Shown: positions 8,992 through 16,641 of the stretch, piece by piece | Numbering within the stretch: the first letter of the stretch is position 1 | Layout of the letters: each line of letters starts with the position of its first letter | NCBI GenBank assembly: GCA_001543385.1 | Contig: LPNH01000017.1 | Span: forward strand, 25,413-89,412 | Length of the DNA: 64,000 nt | Source: Candidatus Hemicellulosilyticus sp. P3 | Lineage (GTDB): Bacteria > Bacteroidota > Bacteroidia > Bacteroidales > P3 | Reading direction: 5' to 3' | Position numbers and translations under genes: made by a program | Notes under the pieces: generated by a model | The model's input: only the letters and a program-made list of their open reading frames with translations | What the model was told of the DNA's origin: nothing | The model's database searches: none

Positions 8992-9020
8992 GAGGCCTGC
9001 GACATTCCGTCGCAGGCCTC
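8992..9020. terminator. Strong GC-rich hairpin
   Basis: GAGGCCTGCGAC and its perfect complement form a 12-bp stem with a 5-base loop (ATTCC). It lies downstream of the minus-strand lipoprotein gene ending at 9186. No T run follows on the minus strand. A similar hairpin with loop ATGCC lies at 12123-12147. Confidence 0.5.
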
Positions 9021-9168
9021 TGTTTATATTTTGGACAAATCCGAAAGCCTCCGAAAACACTTCCTTTTCCTTTAGGTGGTCTCCGTTGACTTCCAGATAA
9101 TGTTTGGTGCTTGCCAACTCTTTTAACGCAATGCCATATTGCAGGAAATCGTACAATTCGTCAAACAA
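9021..9168 (-). other. Possible small coding remnant
   Basis: From a TTG at 9168 a minus-strand frame reads FDELYDFLQYGIALKELAS and continues with protein-like composition for about 50 residues, then runs into the GC-rich hairpin at 8992-9020. There is no ATG, and an in-frame stop lies just upstream. It may be the tail or middle of a lost gene. No family was recognised. Confidence 0.25.
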
Positions 9169-9185
9169 AACCTGTTAGGGGATTG

Positions 9186-9674
9186 CTATCTTCCTATAAA
9201 TATTTCATTGAGACATTTCTCGGTGGCTCGTCTGATTGCCTTTGCCTCGGTATTTGCTTTGGCATCGGCTCTGCATATGCAAATTAAGTCATTCTTTTCG
9301 GCACCGAGTATTTGTATTGTCACCTCAATGGCAAACTCGTCCATCCCCTCCCGTGAATTACCATCGCCATAATTGATAATCATTGTCTGCTTGGCGTTCT
9401 CGGCCTTGACCTCTGGCACTCTCACATATCCTTTGTTCATCATATAACCCGCGATGAGTTCGCTTGGGCTTACACTGTTTGATGACGTTGAGCCATAAAC
9501 ACCGTTTTGATTTCCATAGGTACCTCCCGACACGGAATTTCTTTCAGCTGTTGGTGTAACGTAAAAATATCTGAAGCCTTCTAATGAACCATTTCGAGAA
9601 ATGGATGTCGGGGCAAGGGAAATGCAGTTGCTGAATAGGAACGCTGCAATCGATAGTAATAATGCTTTCTTCAT
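9186..9674 (-). CDS. Small hypothetical lipoprotein
   Basis: 162 residues from the ATG at 9674; an ATG at 9683 would add three residues. The N-terminus (MKKALLLSIAAFLFSNC) is a lipoprotein signal with its lipid-attached Cys in FSNC. The mature part has a Gly/Ser/Asn-rich stretch (SVSGGTYGNQNGVYGSTSS) and then a mixed domain with MIINYGDGNSR and ATEKCLNEIFIGR. The family is not recognised. The GC content is lower than in its neighbours, which suggests acquisition. It appears monocistronic. Confidence 0.75.
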   Translation of the reverse strand: MKKALLLSIAAFLFSNCISLAPTSISRNGSLEGFRYFYVTPTAERNSVSGGTYGNQNGVYGSTSSNSVSPSELIAGYMMNKGYVRVPEVKAENAKQTMIINYGDGNSREGMDEFAIEVTIQILGAEKNDLICICRADAKANTEAKAIRRATEKCLNEIFIGR

Positions 9675-9769
9675 ATTGTTCATTGCTTGAATAATAATTA
9701 CAATTTGATTAAATGCAAAACCCCGCCGTTTATTGTGCAGGGCCTCAAATCAAGCCTAAATCAAAACAG

Positions 9770-9933
9770 GCGGCAGGGAAGGCCGGCACATGAAGAAAGC
9801 CAGTGGCTTTCGATAGTGTCCCGCAGGGTGGCAAACGGAATGCTGCCAAGCGGATAACAGAAATAACAAAGAGGAAAGAATTCCGACGTTTACTTGTGTA
9901 ATTCGTGGTATAAGGTAAAAATCAGTTAGTTAT
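9770..9933 (+). repeat. Dispersed intergenic repeat, copy A
   Basis: About 160 bp that matches, with roughly 80% identity by eye, the reverse complement of 15156-15319. The best-conserved core is ACATGAAGAAAGCCAGTGGC and the following CGATAGTGTCCCGCAGGGTGG. It fills most of the non-coding space between the lipoprotein and the 67-residue protein. No ORF or terminal repeats were seen. Confidence 0.75.
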
Positions 9934-10012
9934 GATTGTTGTGGTTCGTTCAGCAGCTCGGGGTGGCCGGTGCCAGTGGTGGGATGGCCACATAATTCGA
10001 GCAGCAGTTGAG

Positions 10013-10216
10013 TCACTTCTGAGCCTTCGACTTATCAAGCATAGCAAAATAGTCCTCTTCGGACATTCGCGTGGGGTCGTCAATCAACTGTTTGACCAAA
10101 CGATGAACGTATTTGTAGACCATTTCGAACATTGCCTCGTCCTCGGCCACAATGCCGAGGTTACGGTAGAATTCCGCATTCATCCGAACGTAGTCTGTTG
10201 CATCTGTTGTCACCAT
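10013..10216 (-). CDS. Small helical protein, antitoxin-like
   Basis: 67 residues from the ATG at 10216 (MVTTDATDYVRMNAEFYRNL). It is acidic and helical (MFEMVYKYVHRLVKQL, then MSEEDYFAMLDKSKAQK). Small proteins of this shape accompany toxins in Bacteroidales, but no toxin gene lies next to it. The longer frame to 10306 has an unlikely composition. The function is unknown. Confidence 0.55.
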   Translation of the reverse strand: MVTTDATDYVRMNAEFYRNLGIVAEDEAMFEMVYKYVHRLVKQLIDDPTRMSEEDYFAMLDKSKAQK

Positions 10217-10419
10217 AATCAATCTTTTTGAGTAATAACGTTTATTGTGTGGGGTCTCTAAAGCCGGCAGCAGGCTCTCTCCACAGGCTGATTTCGGGCA
10301 GGACATTGGATTTATTGTGTAGCGCCGACAATATTAGCAAAAAACCGCCACCGATGTGCGGGTGGCGGTGAGACAATCGTCGTCTACCGGACGGCAGCGT
10401 TTTCAAGGCTCATTGGTTG

Positions 10420-11007
10420 TCAGTGGCCCAGTTGCTCAAGCCAGCGGTCTATCTCGCCGTGCTTGCGGTCCATGCCTTGGCCGCCCATCTCTTTGGTGAC
10501 GACGCAGATGCCGTCGCGATGGTCGCTCTTGGGAGTGGCTTTGACGATGTCCTTCAGCGTTGAGGAGGGACCGCTGTAGGCCGTGCAAAAGGGGATGACG
10601 GTCTTGCCGCCGAAGTCGTATTGCTCCAGGAAGGTGTAGACGGGCATCGGGGCGGTGTACCACCACACGGGGGCGCAGACAAAGACCACGTCGTATTGCG
10701 ACATGTTGTCCACCTTGCCTTTGATCGCCGGACGTTCGCCGCGTTCCTTTTCGGCCTTGGCCTCTTCAGTGCAAGGCTCATAGTCGGTGGGATAGGCCAT
10801 TTCGCGCACAATCTCGAAGAGGTCGGCGCCGGTCTTCTGCGCGATGTATTTTGCCGCCTCGGCAGTGTTGCCGCTCCAGCTGAAGTAGGCGACGAGTGTT
10901 TTCTTTCCTTTCATTGAGGGTTCTCCTTTCTTTTGGGCGCAGGTGGTGAGGCTGGTGAGCGTCAGCAGGGCCGCCATAAGCGCAGTGGTTATGCTTTTCA
11001 GTTTCAT
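10420..11007 (-). CDS. Flavodoxin-family lipoprotein
   Basis: 195 residues. The start at 11007 gives a lipoprotein-like signal (MKLKSITTALMAALLTLTSLTTC). A flavodoxin domain follows, with the FMN phosphate loop YFSWSGNTAEAAKYIA near residue 42 and the FMN-flanking loops CAPVWWYTAPMPVYTFL and FCTAYSGPSSTL. It should bind FMN and act as a periplasmic or membrane-attached electron carrier or quinone reductase. It starts 10 bp after the aldo/keto reductase gene on the same strand, so they form a two-gene operon. Confidence 0.88.
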   Translation of the reverse strand: MKLKSITTALMAALLTLTSLTTCAQKKGEPSMKGKKTLVAYFSWSGNTAEAAKYIAQKTGADLFEIVREMAYPTDYEPCTEEAKAEKERGERPAIKGKVDNMSQYDVVFVCAPVWWYTAPMPVYTFLEQYDFGGKTVIPFCTAYSGPSSTLKDIVKATPKSDHRDGICVVTKEMGGQGMDRKHGEIDRWLEQLGH

Positions 11008-11017
11008 TGCTATATTT

Positions 11018-11950
11018 TTATTCCGCTGTGGTGGAGAGAATGTAGCGCACGATGTCGGGGTTGTTGTGGTCGATGATTTCGCTGTGGCCGAGGTCGAGGG
11101 CTGCGATTTGCTGCATCTCGCTGTCGGTGAGCTGGAAATTCCAGATGTCGATGTTCTGTTCCATCCGCTCGCGGTGCACGCTTTTGGGCAGTATCGACAC
11201 GCCGCGCTGCACATTCCACCGCAATGCCACCTGCGCTGCGCTCTTGCCGTAGCGGCTGCCTATATCCGACAGCACCGGATGGCTGAAGATGCCGTGCTTG
11301 CCCTCGGCCAAGGGGCCCCAGGCCTGCGGCTGGCAGCCGTAGCGCTTCATATTGTCGATGGACGACTGCTGCACGAAGAAGGGGTGCAATTCAATCTGGT
11401 TCACCATAGGCTTGATGCCCGTCAGCTCGGCAAACTCAGTGAACTTACCAGGGTGGAAGTTCGAGACACCGATGGCGCGGATGAGGCCCTCGTTGTAGAG
11501 TTCCTCGATGGCCAGCCAGGCTCCATAGATGTCGCCGAAAGGCTGGTGGAGCAGGTACAGGTCGAGGTATTCCAGTCCGAGCCGTTCCATTGAGCGGCGG
11601 AAGGCCCCCTTGGCCCCCTCGTAGCTGAAGTCCGACACCCACAGCTTGGTGGTGATAAACAGCTCCTCGCGCTTGACGAGTCCCTCGGCGATGGCCTCGC
11701 GGACAGCTTCGCCCACGGCGGCCTCGTTCATATAGACCTGCGCCGTGTCGACAAGGCGGTAGCCCGTGCGGATGGCGTCGAGCACAGCTTGTTTGCATAC
11801 TGCCGGGTCGGGCACCTGAAACACTCCGAATCCCTCGAGTGGCATCTCCACCCCGTTACTTAATGTGACGCCCGGCTGCATTCGGCCATTTGAGAGCGAA
11901 CTCTCATGACTCTCATTTGCACGAGCGTTGCATAGTTTGATATTTTCCAT
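11018..11950 (-). CDS. Aldo/keto reductase
   Basis: A 310-residue NAD(P)H-dependent carbonyl reductase with a TIM-barrel fold. The catalytic tetrad is Asp68, Tyr73 (DTAQVY), Lys102 (TTKLW) and His135 (LLHQPFGD). The cofactor loop IRAIGVSNF and the C-terminal LPKSVHRERMEQN are typical of AKR3/5-type 2,5-diketogluconate reductase-like enzymes. There is no signal peptide. The first 23 residues look non-conserved, so the ATG at 11881 (MQPGVTLSNG) may be the true start. It is first gene of an operon with the flavodoxin. The promoter box TAATTTTG lies 90 bp upstream of 11950. Confidence 0.92.
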   Translation of the reverse strand: MENIKLCNARANESHESSLSNGRMQPGVTLSNGVEMPLEGFGVFQVPDPAVCKQAVLDAIRTGYRLVDTAQVYMNEAAVGEAVREAIAEGLVKREELFITTKLWVSDFSYEGAKGAFRRSMERLGLEYLDLYLLHQPFGDIYGAWLAIEELYNEGLIRAIGVSNFHPGKFTEFAELTGIKPMVNQIELHPFFVQQSSIDNMKRYGCQPQAWGPLAEGKHGIFSHPVLSDIGSRYGKSAAQVALRWNVQRGVSILPKSVHRERMEQNIDIWNFQLTDSEMQQIAALDLGHSEIIDHNNPDIVRYILSTTAE

Positions 11951-12375
11951 AATATTGTATTGTTTTTTTATTGCCGTAGATTAGTAAAATATTGATACAA
12001 CATTTAGTACCCAATATTTCCTTGTTTGGATTTCCGATTGCAAAATTACAACGAACCACCGAAACAGGCTCTACCCAAATTTCGGTTGTTGCTTCCAATT
12101 TCACCGCTGGGAGAAACAGCGGGGCCCACGACATGCCGTCGCGGGCCTCAAGTGAAATCCGAATCACTGCAGGTTGCAGTGAAATCCGTCAAATGAATGT
12201 TTGTACTGAAGGCGAGTTCTATAAATCGCAATTGAAAGAAAACCCATACGGGGTTAATGTTTGTAAAACAATGGTTTTCTATTAAAAATAATACGTGGGT
12301 ATTTGTGGCAGTCACCTGAACGCTATCCACGTCGATAACAGAATGTGAATATTTGAAAAATCGAGGGCTGCGATA
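11951..12375. other. Intergenic region
   Basis: About 425 bp between the HxlR stop and the reductase start, both on the minus strand. It holds a minus-strand TAATTTTG promoter box at 12041-12048 and an imperfect GC-rich hairpin at 12123-12147 (GGCCCACGAC with GTCGCGGGCC), a likely terminator for the MDR-HxlR transcript. Nothing else was recognised. Confidence 0.5.
12041..12048 (-). promoter_or_regulatory. -7 box for the aldo/keto reductase operon
   Basis: TAATTTTG on the minus strand matches TAnnTTTG. It gives a leader of about 80 bases to the ATG at 11950. Confidence 0.45.
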
Positions 12376-12747
12376 TTATGCCATGTGCCGCTGCTCGCGG
12401 GCGGCGGTGATGTCGTGGAGGTGGCTGTAGGCCCAGCCGAAGAGCTGGTGCAGGATGGGCATCAGTGACTTTCCGCGCTCGGTGAGCGAGTATTCGACAC
12501 GCGGCGGGGTTTCGGCATAGGCCTGGCGCAGTATAAGGCCATCGGTCTCCAGTGCGCGGAGAGTCTGCACAAGCATCTTCTGCGTGATGTCGGGGTTCTG
12601 TTTCTCTATATCCTTGTAGCGGATAGGTACACCGGCCTTGTCAAGAGTGTAGAGCACCACCAGGCTCCATTTGCTGCAGACGCGTGCCAACACATTGCGG
12701 ATAGGGCATTCGGGGAAAAGCGGGTCGGAGATAAAGTTGTCTTTCAT
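12376..12747 (-). CDS. HxlR-family winged-helix regulator
   Basis: 123 residues. It begins with the HxlR hallmark CPIRNVLARVCSKWSLVVLYTL, where the Cys near residue 15 is often redox-sensitive. The wHTH follows: RYKDIEKQNPDITQKMLVQTL is the recognition-helix region, and RVEYSLTERGKSLMPIL the wing and dimer helix. HxlR proteins respond to aldehydes, quinones or disulfide stress. It lies 3 bp after the quinone-oxidoreductase-like gene, so it probably controls its own operon and perhaps the adjacent reductases. Confidence 0.92.
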   Translation of the reverse strand: MKDNFISDPLFPECPIRNVLARVCSKWSLVVLYTLDKAGVPIRYKDIEKQNPDITQKMLVQTLRALETDGLILRQAYAETPPRVEYSLTERGKSLMPILHQLFGWAYSHLHDITAAREQRHMA

Positions 12748-12750
12748 CGG

Positions 12751-13719
12751 TCAGGAGTTTATGGTCAAAATGATTTTGCCGCCGGCGATGCCGTCTTCCA
12801 GAAGTCGGTGTGCCTGGGCTATTTGGTCGAGGGGCAACACACGGCTGTACTGCGGCTGCAGGCGATGCCTATCGATAAGGGCGAAGAGTCCGTCAATGGT
12901 TGCCTGGGTGGGATAGTTGGAGAAAAAGCCGCTGAGGAAAACGCCGTTGGGGATGTACTTGATGGGGTCGAACTGTGGCACGGAGAACTGGCCGCCCAGG
13001 ATGCCCGTATTACAGACGTAGCCGGGGGTGGTGACGCACAGCAGGCTGTCGTGGAGGGTGCGCGGACCTACAAGTTCAAGCACCTTGTTGGGCTTTGCTT
13101 TTAGGGGCTGGCTGCTGATGTTGCCGTCGTCGATGACACAATGGTCGGCCCCCAGCACCTGCATTTCGGCAAACGAGCTTTCGCGGCGGCAGGCGGCGAT
13201 GACCGTTGCTCCCATTGCCTTGGCCAGCTGGATGGCGGCGCGACCCACGGTACTGGTGGCACCGCGCACCATCAGGCGGTCGCCCTCGCACAGCAGCAGG
13301 CACTCGGTCAGCGACCCGTAGGCGGTGAAGTAGGTCTCAGGCACGGCGGCAAGGCTTGTCCAGTCGAGGGTGCTCTCAATGCGGAAGACGATGCTTTCTG
13401 GCAGTAGGGCATATTCCTCATAGCTGCCGTTGAACGAGCGCCCCATTCCGCCCATCAGGGCCACGACGCGGTCGCCCACCTGAAAGCGGCTGCCCGCGGC
13501 GGTCTGCCACACCTCGCCCACGCATTCGATGCCCGGCACAACGGGGGTGTTGATGTGAGGCTGGTCGGCCTCGAACTGGCGCAGCAGGCATTCGGAGTGG
13601 TTCAGTCCGGCGGCGTGGATTTTCACCACCACCCATCCCTCGCGGGCAGCGGGTATCGGCAACTCGGTGACGTGCAGCTCCTCGGCCGCACAACAATGGT
13701 CTATTACAATGGCTTTCAT
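12751..13719 (-). CDS. Zinc-type alcohol dehydrogenase-like / quinone oxidoreductase (MDR superfamily)
   Basis: 322 residues from the ATG at 13719. GroES-like N-domain: AAGLNHSECLLRQ, then GIECVGEVW and FQVGDRVVALMGGMG. Rossmann fold: RLMVRGATSTVGRAAIQLAKAMGATVIAA, split around residue 160. The structural-zinc Cys cluster is absent, which fits the zinc-free quinone reductase branch; it should reduce quinones or enones with NADPH. It is the first gene of a two-gene operon with HxlR. The box TATCTTTG lies at 13745. Confidence 0.88.
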   Translation of the reverse strand: MKAIVIDHCCAAEELHVTELPIPAAREGWVVVKIHAAGLNHSECLLRQFEADQPHINTPVVPGIECVGEVWQTAAGSRFQVGDRVVALMGGMGRSFNGSYEEYALLPESIVFRIESTLDWTSLAAVPETYFTAYGSLTECLLLCEGDRLMVRGATSTVGRAAIQLAKAMGATVIAACRRESSFAEMQVLGADHCVIDDGNISSQPLKAKPNKVLELVGPRTLHDSLLCVTTPGYVCNTGILGGQFSVPQFDPIKYIPNGVFLSGFFSNYPTQATIDGLFALIDRHRLQPQYSRVLPLDQIAQAHRLLEDGIAGGKIILTINS

Positions 13720-13744
13720 CGTCAATGCATTATGAAATTCGGTG

Positions 13745-13752
13745 CAAAGATA
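13745..13752 (-). promoter_or_regulatory. -7 box for the MDR-HxlR operon
   Basis: TATCTTTG on the minus strand, 26 bp before the ATG at 13719. Confidence 0.55.
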
Positions 13753-14163
13753 TGAATTTTTCCATATCGCAGGTTACCTGCTTTGCGGCATGTCACTTTC
13801 CATTCTGCCTGCAATGCGATAATGCGTATGCTTTCCGCATATCATCATTAACACTAATTAGGGGAACCGAAACCGACCTGGCGAGTACCCTGTCAGGCCG
13901 ACAATATAATTTTGCCAATCCGATAATTCTTCGTAATTCTACACTTGTAAATAACATCAGATATAGAAACTGGTGCATACATAAACAACACAAGGACAAA
14001 TCTTTTGTGGAAAGTCGAGGCCCATCAAAGCACCCACAGGTGGAGGCCACGCCCAAAGAGCGGCTGCACACCGTCGAGGAGTATATTGACAAGTTGGAAT
14101 AGGCTGTGCAGGAGAGGCTATGAAGGTCTACACATGTAATCAATATAAACTATAGATACTATT
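13753..14163. other. Intergenic region with a possible plus-strand gene remnant
   Basis: About 410 bp. A plus-strand TAATTTTG box lies at 13907-13914. From about 14025 a plus frame reads KHPQVEATPKERLHTVEEYI, then DKLE and a TAG at 14100, followed in frame by AVQERL and a TGA. This looks like the helical C-terminus of a small protein, possibly cut by a nonsense codon. It abuts the decayed DUF4160/DUF2442 genes. No family was assigned. Confidence 0.35.
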
Positions 14164-14412
14164 ATGCCGCTGCTGTTCATATTCTTCGGACTGAGATTCC
14201 AGTTCTACTCCAACGACCACGAACCGATACACGTCCACGTCGTGGCTGGCAAGGGAGCAACCGCCCGCAAGGCCTAATTCAACGTCGTGCCCGAAATCTG
14301 CCGTGTGGAAAACGACGGTCTCAAGGCAAACGAGCCCCCAATGGTCGAGATGGTAATTGAAGAAAACCAGGAAATCATCATCCAGCAGTGGCACAAATTC
14401 TTCGGCAAATAA
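14164..14412 (+). pseudogene. DUF4160 protein with an in-frame TAA
   Basis: An 83-codon frame with one internal stop. The start (MPLLFIFFGLRFQFYSNDHE) and PIHVHVVAGKGATARKA are the DUF4160 signature. Codon 38 (14275-14277) is TAA, where relatives normally carry Lys. The frame then continues correctly as FNVVPEICRVENDGLKANEP and ends with the typical IIIQQWHKFFGK. A single A-to-T change would explain it. DUF4160 genes usually pair with DUF2442 genes, as here, and the pair is thought to be toxin-antitoxin-like. Confidence 0.85.
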
Positions 14413-14430
14413 GAAAAGGAGGGCAACATT

Positions 14431-14613
14431 ATGACAATGAATGTATGCACGGTTTGGGTCGACAACGAATACGTACACATATTGACCGATGGCGGGCAGG
14501 AACTGCGCGAACGCATTGCCGACTACGTCGGGAGGCTTTCCTCTTTGTTTTTGATTCATTTACCTCTACCTGCCGCAATTTGTGGCAGCTTTTGTTCCCG
14601 GCTTGCACAATAA
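14431..14613 (+). pseudogene. DUF2442 protein, 3' part replaced
   Basis: It begins as a DUF2442 protein (MNVCTVWVDNEYVHILTDGG, then QELRERIADYVGRL). After residue 36 it becomes unrelated (FLIHLPLPAAICGS), where the DNA resembles the dispersed repeat found at 15156-15319 (shared TTTCCnnTTTGTTTTT and ACCTGCCGCAAT). The gene therefore seems truncated by a repeat insertion or recombination. It follows the DUF4160 pseudogene by 18 bp, the normal pair order. Confidence 0.65.
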
Positions 14614-14663
14614 AAAAAGAATGTGCGCGTTACAATGGCAGAAAATCTAAAAAACAAAATATT

Positions 14664-14867
14664 ATGGCGACAATGACAATATCCTACGACGGGCGCAACA
14701 AATTGGTTCGAAGCGTGGTGGATTTTATCCGCTCGCTCGATGTGTTCACCATCACTGAGCAGCCTGCCACCAAAAGCAGCTACCAACTTTCGCAGGAGGA
14801 CATCCGCGCTGGACGTGTGGAAACCTTCGCTTCATCAAGCGAAATGTTCCAGTCTTTAGGCATCTGA
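14664..14867 (+). CDS. Antitoxin of a YafQ-type module (now orphaned)
   Basis: 67 residues from the ATG at 14664 (MATMTISYDGRNKLVRSVVD). It has a short ribbon-like N-terminus, then a helix (VDFIRSLDVFTI), and a flexible acidic tail (SQEDIRAGRVETF) of the kind that wraps toxins. It is placed 2 bp before a YafQ-like toxin gene, the usual antitoxin-toxin order. As the toxin gene carries a nonsense codon, the antitoxin is probably a functional leftover. Confidence 0.75.
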   Translation: MATMTISYDGRNKLVRSVVDFIRSLDVFTITEQPATKSSYQLSQEDIRAGRVETFASSSEMFQSLGI

Positions 14868-14869
14868 AT

Positions 14870-15142
14870 ATGTACACAATTCGAATGACCAAGACCTTCC
14901 GCCGCGACACTGAACGTTGCCGCAAGCGCGGATACGATATGGAACTGCTGAAAGCAGCCATCCGTCTGCTGGAGGCTGACGGCACGTTGCCTCAGGAGTA
15001 TCGCCCGCACAAACTGTCTGGCAACTATGCAGGCACCTGGGAATGCCATATCAAGGGCGACTGGCTGATGCTTTGGGAGTAAAACGACACCGAATTTACG
15101 TTTCTTTTCACGGGTACGGGCACTCATTCTGATTTGTTTTAA
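14870..15142 (+). pseudogene. YafQ-family mRNA interferase toxin with an in-frame TAA
   Basis: It starts MYTIRMTKTFRRDTERCRKR and keeps the YafQ core (YRPHKLSGNYAGTWECHIKG, then DWLMLW). A TAA at 15080-15082 interrupts after LWE. The frame then continues NDTEFTFLFTGTGTHSDLF and ends at the TAA at 15140-15142. In E. coli YafQ the C-terminal His87 and Phe91 are needed for activity; here they correspond to the His and Phe of HSDLF, behind the stop. The truncated 70-residue product should be inactive unless the stop is read through. Confidence 0.85.
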
Positions 15143-15155
15143 ATGTTTTATGATG

Positions 15156-15319
15156 CTCATAACTCGCTGATTTTTTACCCACCCCCACGAATTGCACAGG
15201 TAATCGTCGGGGGATTTCCACTTTGTTTTTCTCTGTTCTCCGCTTGGCTGCACTCCGTTTGCCACCCTGCGGGACGCTATCGAAAGCCACTGGCTTTCTT
15301 CATGTGCCTGCACCTGCCG
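15156..15319 (-). repeat. Dispersed intergenic repeat, copy B (inverted relative to copy A)
   Basis: The reverse complement matches 9770-9933 over about 160 bp (core ACATGAAGAAAGCCAGTGGC). The two copies face each other around a 5.2-kb block that contains the reductases, MDR/HxlR and the decayed toxin genes. A shorter related piece lies at about 14535-14590. Confidence 0.75.
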
Positions 15320-15370
15320 CAATGTTACGGCGGGGCGGGATGGTTTTGTAATTCTAAATTCTCAATCAAT

Positions 15371-16354
15371 ATGAAGAAACTTTTTTTACTCGGCGCGATG
15401 GTGTTCGCCCTCGGAATGATGTCCTCTTGCAAGAGCAGGACGGCTGAAGAAACCGCAATCGAGCCTCCGTTTGAGGACACCATCCCCATTATCTTCGAGA
15501 CGGATTGGATGTACCAATACGGTAATGGCCTCTACTGTAGCCTGAAATTGAACGGGGTGACGATAGACACCGCCCTTATTGACAATGGCTGCTATTATCC
15601 GATGATTCTCCCAGATTTGGCAGAAATACTCAATCTGTCGTACACGGTTCTGCATGTTGACACACTAATGGCGGCTGTAGTAGGCTCGGCGGAAGCTCTG
15701 TCATACGAACACAAGCGTTGCGTCACAGACAGCCTCTATTATACAATTGGGCACACCTCAATCCGCACGGATACCATAGATATAACCCGAATTACAGAGC
15801 TGTTACACAAATTGCCCTGCAAGGCTGTCATTGGCCGCGATGTCTTTGAACGATATGTCGTGGAGATTGACTATCGGCACAAATATATGGTGCTGAGCAA
15901 CCACCTTCCAGAGACGATAGGGGAGTATATGGCAATTCCCATGGAATACACTAATTCGAAAGGCTGTCAACGACACAGGTACATCAAGGTAGCCGGGTTC
16001 AAGTTGAAAGACGGAAGCCCCGCTTCGGCACGGGCGTTTCTGGATTTGGGGAACGCTGTCGGCACGGCTTTCGATTCTGTGTTCTTGACACGGGTTGACC
16101 AGCATTTCAGCCAAATAGACACCGCCTCTCTTGCGTGGTTCATCCTGTCCCAAATCGGTTCAGCCGTCGACAGCGTTGATTTTCCGATTGGGCACATGGA
16201 TGACAGCCGCCGTACCGTGGCGAAGTTGCCGGGACCCAGGTTGGGTTTATCAGATATTAATAGCGACATTCTGCTCGGCAACAATTTCTTCAGCCACTTC
16301 AACATCATCTTCGACTACAAGAACAATATGTTTTACCTGAAACGGAACGACTGA
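15371..16354 (+). CDS. Retropepsin-like lipoprotein, catalytic motifs degenerate
   Basis: A 327-residue lipoprotein (lipobox MMSSCKS, Cys about 20). The fold resembles bacterial retropepsin-like aspartic proteases: two related halves with a flap-like LSYTVLHVDT and an ILGxD-like AVIGRDVFERYVVEIDYRHK. The expected D-[ST]-G motifs read LIDNGCYYP in the first half and FLDLGNAVGTAFDS in the second, so activity is doubtful. LLGNNFFSHFNIIFDYKNN near the end is typical of the family. It is monocistronic. The role is unknown. Confidence 0.7.
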   Translation: MKKLFLLGAMVFALGMMSSCKSRTAEETAIEPPFEDTIPIIFETDWMYQYGNGLYCSLKLNGVTIDTALIDNGCYYPMILPDLAEILNLSYTVLHVDTLMAAVVGSAEALSYEHKRCVTDSLYYTIGHTSIRTDTIDITRITELLHKLPCKAVIGRDVFERYVVEIDYRHKYMVLSNHLPETIGEYMAIPMEYTNSKGCQRHRYIKVAGFKLKDGSPASARAFLDLGNAVGTAFDSVFLTRVDQHFSQIDTASLAWFILSQIGSAVDSVDFPIGHMDDSRRTVAKLPGPRLGLSDINSDILLGNNFFSHFNIIFDYKNNMFYLKRND

Positions 16355-16384
16355 TATATTCCTAACCGCTTCTGTTACCGACCA

Positions 16385-16565
16385 GAAAGGCTGTCGCGAG
16401 AGCCAAATGATTTTGAAAACGGCTAAAAAGAGTGTCGTGAGGCTGTTTTGAAATCAAAAGGCGGTGAAAAGAGTGTCGCAAGGGCCAAATGAAAATAAAA
16501 ACGGCTGAAAAGAGTGTTTTCAGGGCCTTTCAAATTTGAAACACGGAGAAAAGAGATTTTCCAAG
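16385..16565. repeat. Degenerate tandem repeats, about 40 bp
   Basis: Four to five imperfect copies of a unit like CGGCTGAAAAGAGTGTCG followed by AGGGCCAAATGAAAATAAAA. Example copies begin near 16418, 16460, 16500 and 16542. It lies between convergent 3' ends (the retropepsin-like gene and the radical SAM gene). Confidence 0.7.
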
Positions 16566-16641
16566 CCAAAAATATTGAATTATGAATGCAATCAAATTTT
16601 CGGATAAGGCATTGAGCGTGTTCCCATTGGCCCTGCGGCAA

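Noticed and set aside
14164..15142. Stop-codon reassignment (TAA read as Lys or Gln)
   Set aside because: Neighbouring intact genes end in TAA, so independent nonsense mutations are more likely.
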